From Gerris lacustris (lineage: Eukaryota; Arthropoda; Insecta; Hemiptera; Gerridae): a DNA stretch of 64,000 nt. The stretch is from contig OX578280.1 of the NCBI GenBank assembly GCA_951217055.1, forward strand, positions 65,031,313 through 65,095,312, read 5' to 3'. Under the pieces are notes generated by a model that was not told the origin of the DNA, did no database searches, and saw only the letters and a program-made list of their open reading frames with translations. Position numbers and translations under genes: made by a program. Positions 63,366 to 64,000 of this stretch are shown here, in pieces. How positions within the stretch are numbered: the stretch's first letter is position 1; every line of letters starts with the position of its first letter.

Positions 63366-63849
63366 ATAAATATATGAATTTTTAATTTATCATTCCTAAA
63401 GTCAACATCAATCAAGGAAAATACCTATCACTGTTGAAGCTTGTATCGTAGCATACCCAATTAAACTATAGTAGCTTATTCCGGTTTGTATAGAAGCATA
63501 TCCTCACAGTAGCATTTCATTAAAATAATTTTTCCTTGCAATTTTTGTATTTTTCCCATATAAATCACAAGTGGTACCACGAGAACATTTGTTTTGGTTA
63601 ACATTTTTATGTTGTAAGGAGAAATAAGACGGATACATTGGCGTATCGTTGTTAACTTTATTGAAAGAGTATCCTTCATATAATTTCCAAGAGAGACCAC
63701 GCAAACCTAAACAATATTTTCCATCTCACCATTCAATTTTTAGAAGAATTAAAATTGTAAAAAAGACCAGATTTTTTATTCTTCTTTTTTTTTAATCAAT
63801 CTAAAACCTTGGTAGTAGAATTTATTCATGTTATTTTTTCTAAATCTAT

Positions 63850-63850
<1 letters not shown>
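63366..63850. other. AT-rich DNA, no gene seen
   Basis: Two overlapping short minus-strand frames at 63476-63704 have no recognisable motif and are not called. Confidence 0.45.

Positions 63851-63851
<1 letters not shown>

Positions 63852-63910
<59 letters not shown>
63852..63910. repeat. (TA)n microsatellite
   Basis: An uninterrupted TA run near the right edge. Confidence 0.95.
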
Positions 63911-63917
<7 letters not shown>

Positions 63918-64000
63918 GAGTGTGTAAATGTATTACATATTATTATATTCATAGATAGATATGTATATTAGAGGTGTGTGTATAAAGAGGTATCTTGGTT

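Overview
The window is eukaryotic repeat-dominated DNA, almost certainly from an arthropod and most likely an insect. Support for this: a BEL/Pao LTR retrotransposon, an I/Jockey-type LINE with RNase H, several tRNA-derived SINEs, a 5S-rRNA-derived SINE tail, a Helitron-like terminus, an insect-type TATA plus Inr (TCATTC) promoter, strongly AT-rich unique DNA, long (TA)n tracts, and no prokaryotic gene organisation. The order or species cannot be fixed from the sequence. The only host-gene signal is one candidate internal exon (23464-23632, minus strand) with splice-like borders, so the window may be one or more very large introns or intergenic DNA.

Layout. 1-5300: AT-rich DNA with a minisatellite-bearing inverted-repeat element (430-1005), a decayed Helitron-like end (2109-2530, minus), a dispersed 800 bp repeat ending in a 5S-rRNA-like segment (3450-4235) and a SINE (4638-4905). 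5339-11734: a structurally complete BEL/Pao element on the minus strand, with 309 bp LTRs that look identical, a 5 bp target duplication and one uninterrupted 1898-residue Gag-Pol frame. It is the youngest and potentially active element here. 12410-13860: a 56 bp minisatellite and a dispersed repeat. 14672-15184: a fold-back element with hammerhead-like motifs. 15562-19355: a large 74 bp palindromic satellite with higher-order structure. 20706-21520: a 60 bp satellite. 24000-25960: degenerate tandem repeats. 27460-32050: dispersed repeats, a TA-flanked MITE and a 460-470 bp tandem duplication. 34239-36995: a second (72 bp) array of the same palindromic family, interrupted by a large hairpin and running into a Helitron-type 3' end. 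40200-41420: SINE heads, a 29 bp satellite and a second fold-back element whose hammerhead-like cores are intact. 42604-45660: two inverted SINE copies, one nested in a dispersed repeat. 48280-48945: a probable solo LTR with promoter and 60 bp enhancer-like repeats. 49513-55142: a full-length I/Jockey LINE with a 12 bp target duplication, disabled by one frameshift and one stop. 55640-61105: two copies (a third lies at 31610-32040) of a non-autonomous element keeping the start of a possible tyrosine-recombinase (Crypton-like) gene, and a truncated LINE nested in another repeat (59037-59920). 63060-63360: a third fold-back element with a hammerhead-like core.

The genes do not form a pathway; the window is a record of successive insertions. 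The most interesting signals are (1) three sequence-unrelated fold-back elements that share a hammerhead-ribozyme-like signature in inverted pairs, as expected for Penelope-like-element remnants; (2) a palindromic 22 bp module that exists both as single MITE-like copies and as two independently amplified satellites; and (3) a probable promoter with palindromic 60 bp repeats inside a solo LTR.
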